NCBI GenBank assembly: GCA_017627115.1
Contig: JAGAHK010000425.1
Location: forward strand, 1-10,511
Reading direction: 5' to 3'
Source of the DNA: Bacillota bacterium
Lineage (GTDB): Bacteria > Bacillota > Clostridia > Lachnospirales > CAG-274
Length of the DNA stretch: 10,511 bases
Below, in pieces: positions 9,020 through 10,511 of this stretch (its first letter is position 1; each line of letters starts with the position of its first letter). The notes below the pieces were generated by a model that was given only the letters and a program-made list of their open reading frames with translations, made no database searches and was not told the DNA's origin. The position numbers were made by a program, and so were the translations under genes.

Positions 9020-9048
9020 ATAATATCACCTTTGTAAAGGTTTGTCAA
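9020..9048 (-). promoter_or_regulatory. Strong sigma-A promoter P1 for rpoBC
   Basis: The minus strand has a perfect -35 TTGACA (9048-9043), a 17-nt spacer and -10 TATTAT (9025-9020, 5/6) preceded by TG one base away, an extended -10. This is the best promoter in the window, as expected for a highly expressed operon. The predicted start near 9012 leaves a leader of about 220 nt before rpoB. Confidence 0.85.
9028..9041. promoter_or_regulatory. Perfect dyad ACCTTT-N2-AAAGGT inside the P1 spacer
   Basis: The 14-bp inverted repeat with two central bases fills almost the whole spacer between the -35 and -10 of P1. A protein bound here would compete with RNA polymerase or distort the spacer as MerR-type activators do. 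The 17-nt spacer is already optimal, so repression is more likely than MerR-type activation. No regulator gene is visible nearby. Confidence 0.5.
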
Positions 9049-9133
9049 GAAAAAAATTATGTATTTTTGCGGGGAGTGTTTTCTCGTTTTTTTAAAGAAA
9101 ATTATTGTTTACGTTAGTAGTAGAGTTGCATTA

Positions 9134-9258
9134 GCCTTGGCTCCCCTTCTTTCAGGTTTGTCCTGACGGCGGCAAAGCCGTCGGGACTCTATGGCAAACA
9201 TTCGTCAGCTTTGCTGCCGAATGGATTGCTGGCTGCCGAAGGCTGACTGAGGGGTTTA
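9134..9258. repeat. Intergenic palindromic repeat (REP/MITE-like), non-coding
   Basis: A G+C-richer block in A+T-rich surroundings, bounded by GCCTTGGCTCCCC on the left and TGACTGAGGGGTTTA on the right, whose CCCCTT/GAGGGG cores can pair. Inside are nested hairpins: a 10-bp stem at 9161-9186 (loop GGCAAA) and a stem of 6+4 bp with one mismatch at 9199-9223 (loop TTT). The end sequences resemble the CTCCCC...ACTGAGGGG palindromes I associate with intergenic regions of Oscillospiraceae; that family link is from memory. Only one copy is in this window, so repetition itself cannot be shown. It has no coding capacity for a transposase. Confidence 0.55.
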
Positions 9259-9272
9259 CGATTGTAGAGAGG

Positions 9273-9288
9273 GGACAGGTGTCTGTCC
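9273..9288. repeat. Short perfect dyad GGACAG-GTGT-CTGTCC
   Basis: A 6-bp perfect inverted repeat with a 4-base loop, directly beside the palindromic repeat. It could be the edge of the same mobile repeat or a separate REP-like hairpin. No T tract follows on either side, so it is not a terminator. Confidence 0.4.
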
Positions 9289-9352
9289 GTGTCCTTACGT
9301 TGAAGTGATAATGTATTTTGTTATATCTATAATTCGTATAAAAAAATTTTGC

Positions 9353-9400
9353 ATACAAAAAGGTAACCCAATTTCATCAGCACGAGTTACCTTTTTGTAT
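9353..9400 (-). terminator. Intrinsic terminator of the SLH-protein gene
   Basis: A perfect 15-bp inverted repeat, GTTACCTTTTTGTAT (9386-9400) against ATACAAAAAGGTAAC (9353-9367), with an 18-nt loop. It starts 16 nt after the stop codon at 9417. The A-rich 5' side and U-rich 3' side within the stem make it symmetrical, so it could act in both directions. It should insulate rpoBC from read-through of the surface-protein gene. Confidence 0.88.
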
Positions 9401-9416
9401 TGTCTTTTATAAATAA

Positions 9417-10511
9417 TTACTTGTCATTATTACAAATATTATATAAGCGATAAATAGTTACATATGCTTGTTCTCTTGAATAATACATCCACGGCGAAAA
9501 CTTGTCGGGCTCCGTGCCTGCCATAATTGCCGTTCCCTCGGGATTTTTTATAGCACTGACATTTAATATCGCTTCTTTTGCCCAATCCGCAAAAAAGTCG
9601 GTGTCTGTAAAATTAACTCTGTCGGCATTTTCTTCAAGTCCAGAGAGTTTCGCCATATTGCTGAGCATAACCGCAGCCTGCTGACGGGTTATATATTCGT
9701 TGGGGGCAAATGTATTCTCGGACATACCCTTTACTATACCGAGCTTCTCGGCAAGTAGAATATAGGCGTTATCTGTATCAATAAATCTATGATAGTCGAG
9801 TTCGATACTGTTTTTTTCTATATATTCATCAATTTCCATACCTTGCGATTTGCAAAACGTTTCAACTGCAATGATACAAAAATCCCGCCTTGTTATTGGG
9901 TCTTTAAATCTGCAATTCGCATTATTATATAACAAACCATCGGCAGTTGCGTGTTCTATTTGGCTTTTTGCCCATTCCGAAGGTGTGTCATTTGGGCTTG
10001 CTTCTTTTGAAAATTCGTTTTCGCTTTTAAATAAAGCAAAATACTCTTTACCGCATAGAATCTTTTTCTTAAAAAAATATCCGTTGTCATTTGAATTGCT
10101 GTGAATTTCATAGGATATAGGCATAAATTCCGCATCATCAATAATTTCGTTTTTTATTTGATTTCCGTTCTTATCAATTACAATACCAGCAGAAGCAGAG
10201 GGGGTGCTGTTATCAACGCCGTTGAATTGATAATATCCTTTTGCCGGGTTTAATTTAATATCGTACCAATAAGCATATTGTATATCCGTAAAATCATTTG
10301 GGAAAATAGTTATATTATCGGTCGGATTTTCTATACCGCTGCAAGATAAAACACAGTAATCGGAATTGTCACTTTCAGAGTATTTTTTTAGCCTTAAATC
10401 ATACATTACGGTGTTACGGTCTAAAAAAGTTCCGCAAGGTTTATTTAAATTAAAAATAACATTTCCGTTTGTGTCGATTATTTTGTCTTTGGGAATTTGA
10501 TAATTGTTGTA
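9417..10511 (-). CDS. SLH-domain cell-surface protein, C-terminal part (5' end beyond window)
   Basis: The reading frame stays open to the right edge, giving 364 visible C-terminal residues. The ATG at 10406 has no ribosome binding site and is almost certainly internal. The visible N-terminal part (about residues 1-160) contains IIDTNGNVIFNLN and IVIDKNGNQIKN, which resemble WG-type beta-repeats; this is tentative. The last 190 residues contain three SLH-like units: about 179-222 (EWAKSQIEHATADGLL to ITRRD), 241-287 (FIDTDNAYILLAEKLGI to ITRQQ) and 301-355 (FTDTDFFADWAKEAIL to YSREQ). SLH triplets bind pyruvylated secondary cell-wall polymers and hold exported proteins on Gram-positive surfaces, so this end is the wall anchor. 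The signal peptide expected at the N-terminus is outside the window, and the function of the outer part is unknown. A terminator follows 16 nt after the stop. Confidence 0.88.
   Translation of the reverse strand, partial: YNNYQIPKDKIIDTNGNVIFNLNKPCGTFLDRNTVMYDLRLKKYSESDNSDYCVLSCSGIENPTDNITIFPNDFTDIQYAYWYDIKLNPAKGYYQFNGVDNSTPSASAGIVIDKNGNQIKNEIIDDAEFMPISYEIHSNSNDNGYFFKKKILCGKEYFALFKSENEFSKEASPNDTPSEWAKSQIEHATADGLLYNNANCRFKDPITRRDFCIIAVETFCKSQGMEIDEYIEKNSIELDYHRFIDTDNAYILLAEKLGIVKGMSENTFAPNEYITRQQAAVMLSNMAKLSGLEENADRVNFTDTDFFADWAKEAILNVSAIKNPEGTAIMAGTEPDKFSPWMYYSREQAYVTIYRLYNICNNDK

Larger units (their letters stand above)
8789..9416. other. 628-base gene-free region between the SLH gene and rpoB
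   Basis: No convincing coding sequence lies here on either strand. Reading in the direction of transcription (right to left), it holds the SLH-gene terminator (9400-9353), a short dyad (9288-9273), a palindromic repeat (9258-9134), an A+T-rich stretch, the strong P1 promoter (9048-9020), a roughly 220-nt A+T-rich rpoB leader with a 5' hairpin, and a second promoter candidate (8857-8830). I see no L10-type leader and no recognisable riboswitch. Confidence 0.8.

Noticed and set aside
9152..9358. 68-codon minus-strand open frame in the intergenic region
   Set aside because: It runs through the palindromic repeat and dyad hairpins, has no ribosome binding site and no protein-like composition.

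Overview
The window looks like chromosomal DNA from an anaerobic Firmicute of class Clostridia, most likely an Oscillospirales/Ruminococcaceae-type gut bacterium. The evidence is the RNA polymerase subunit architecture (no Gram-negative lineage insertions, a long acidic beta tail), strong AGGAGG-type ribosome binding sites, an SLH-domain surface protein, intrinsic terminators with T tracts, and an intergenic palindrome of a kind I associate with Oscillospiraceae genomes. The family assignment is an inference; no rRNA or other decisive marker is present.

All four real genes lie on the minus strand, so the window reads biologically from right to left. (1) 10511-9417: the C-terminal part of an SLH-repeat cell-surface protein that enters from beyond the right edge, closed by a strong stem-loop terminator (9353-9400). 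(2) 9416-8789: a 628-base gene-free stretch. Its distal half holds a palindromic repeat (9134-9258) and a short dyad (9273-9288). Its proximal half holds two candidate sigma-A promoters, one with a perfect dyad inside its spacer, and a predicted 13-bp hairpin at the 5' end of the long rpoB leader. (3) 8788-4874 and 4857-1228: rpoB and rpoC, 16 bases apart, a complete two-gene operon ending in a clear intrinsic terminator (1182-1214). (4) 1114-59: a separately transcribed gene for a DNA-binding protein of the phage/plasmid replication-initiator type, followed by weaker hairpins up to the left edge.

rpoB and rpoC encode the beta and beta' subunits that form the catalytic core of RNA polymerase, and both appear intact with all key metal-binding and catalytic residues. 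The unusual part is the setting. The usual Firmicute neighbours (rplK-rplA-rplJ-rplL upstream; an L7Ae-type gene, rpsL, rpsG and fusA downstream) are absent. Instead rpoBC is a free-standing unit between a surface protein and a replication-initiator-like gene, with its own promoter region. I found no CRISPR array, tRNA, rRNA, integrase or transposase gene. The strongest leads are the promoter and leader architecture upstream of rpoB and the phage-type gene behind rpoC. I see no clear-cut new multi-gene system.
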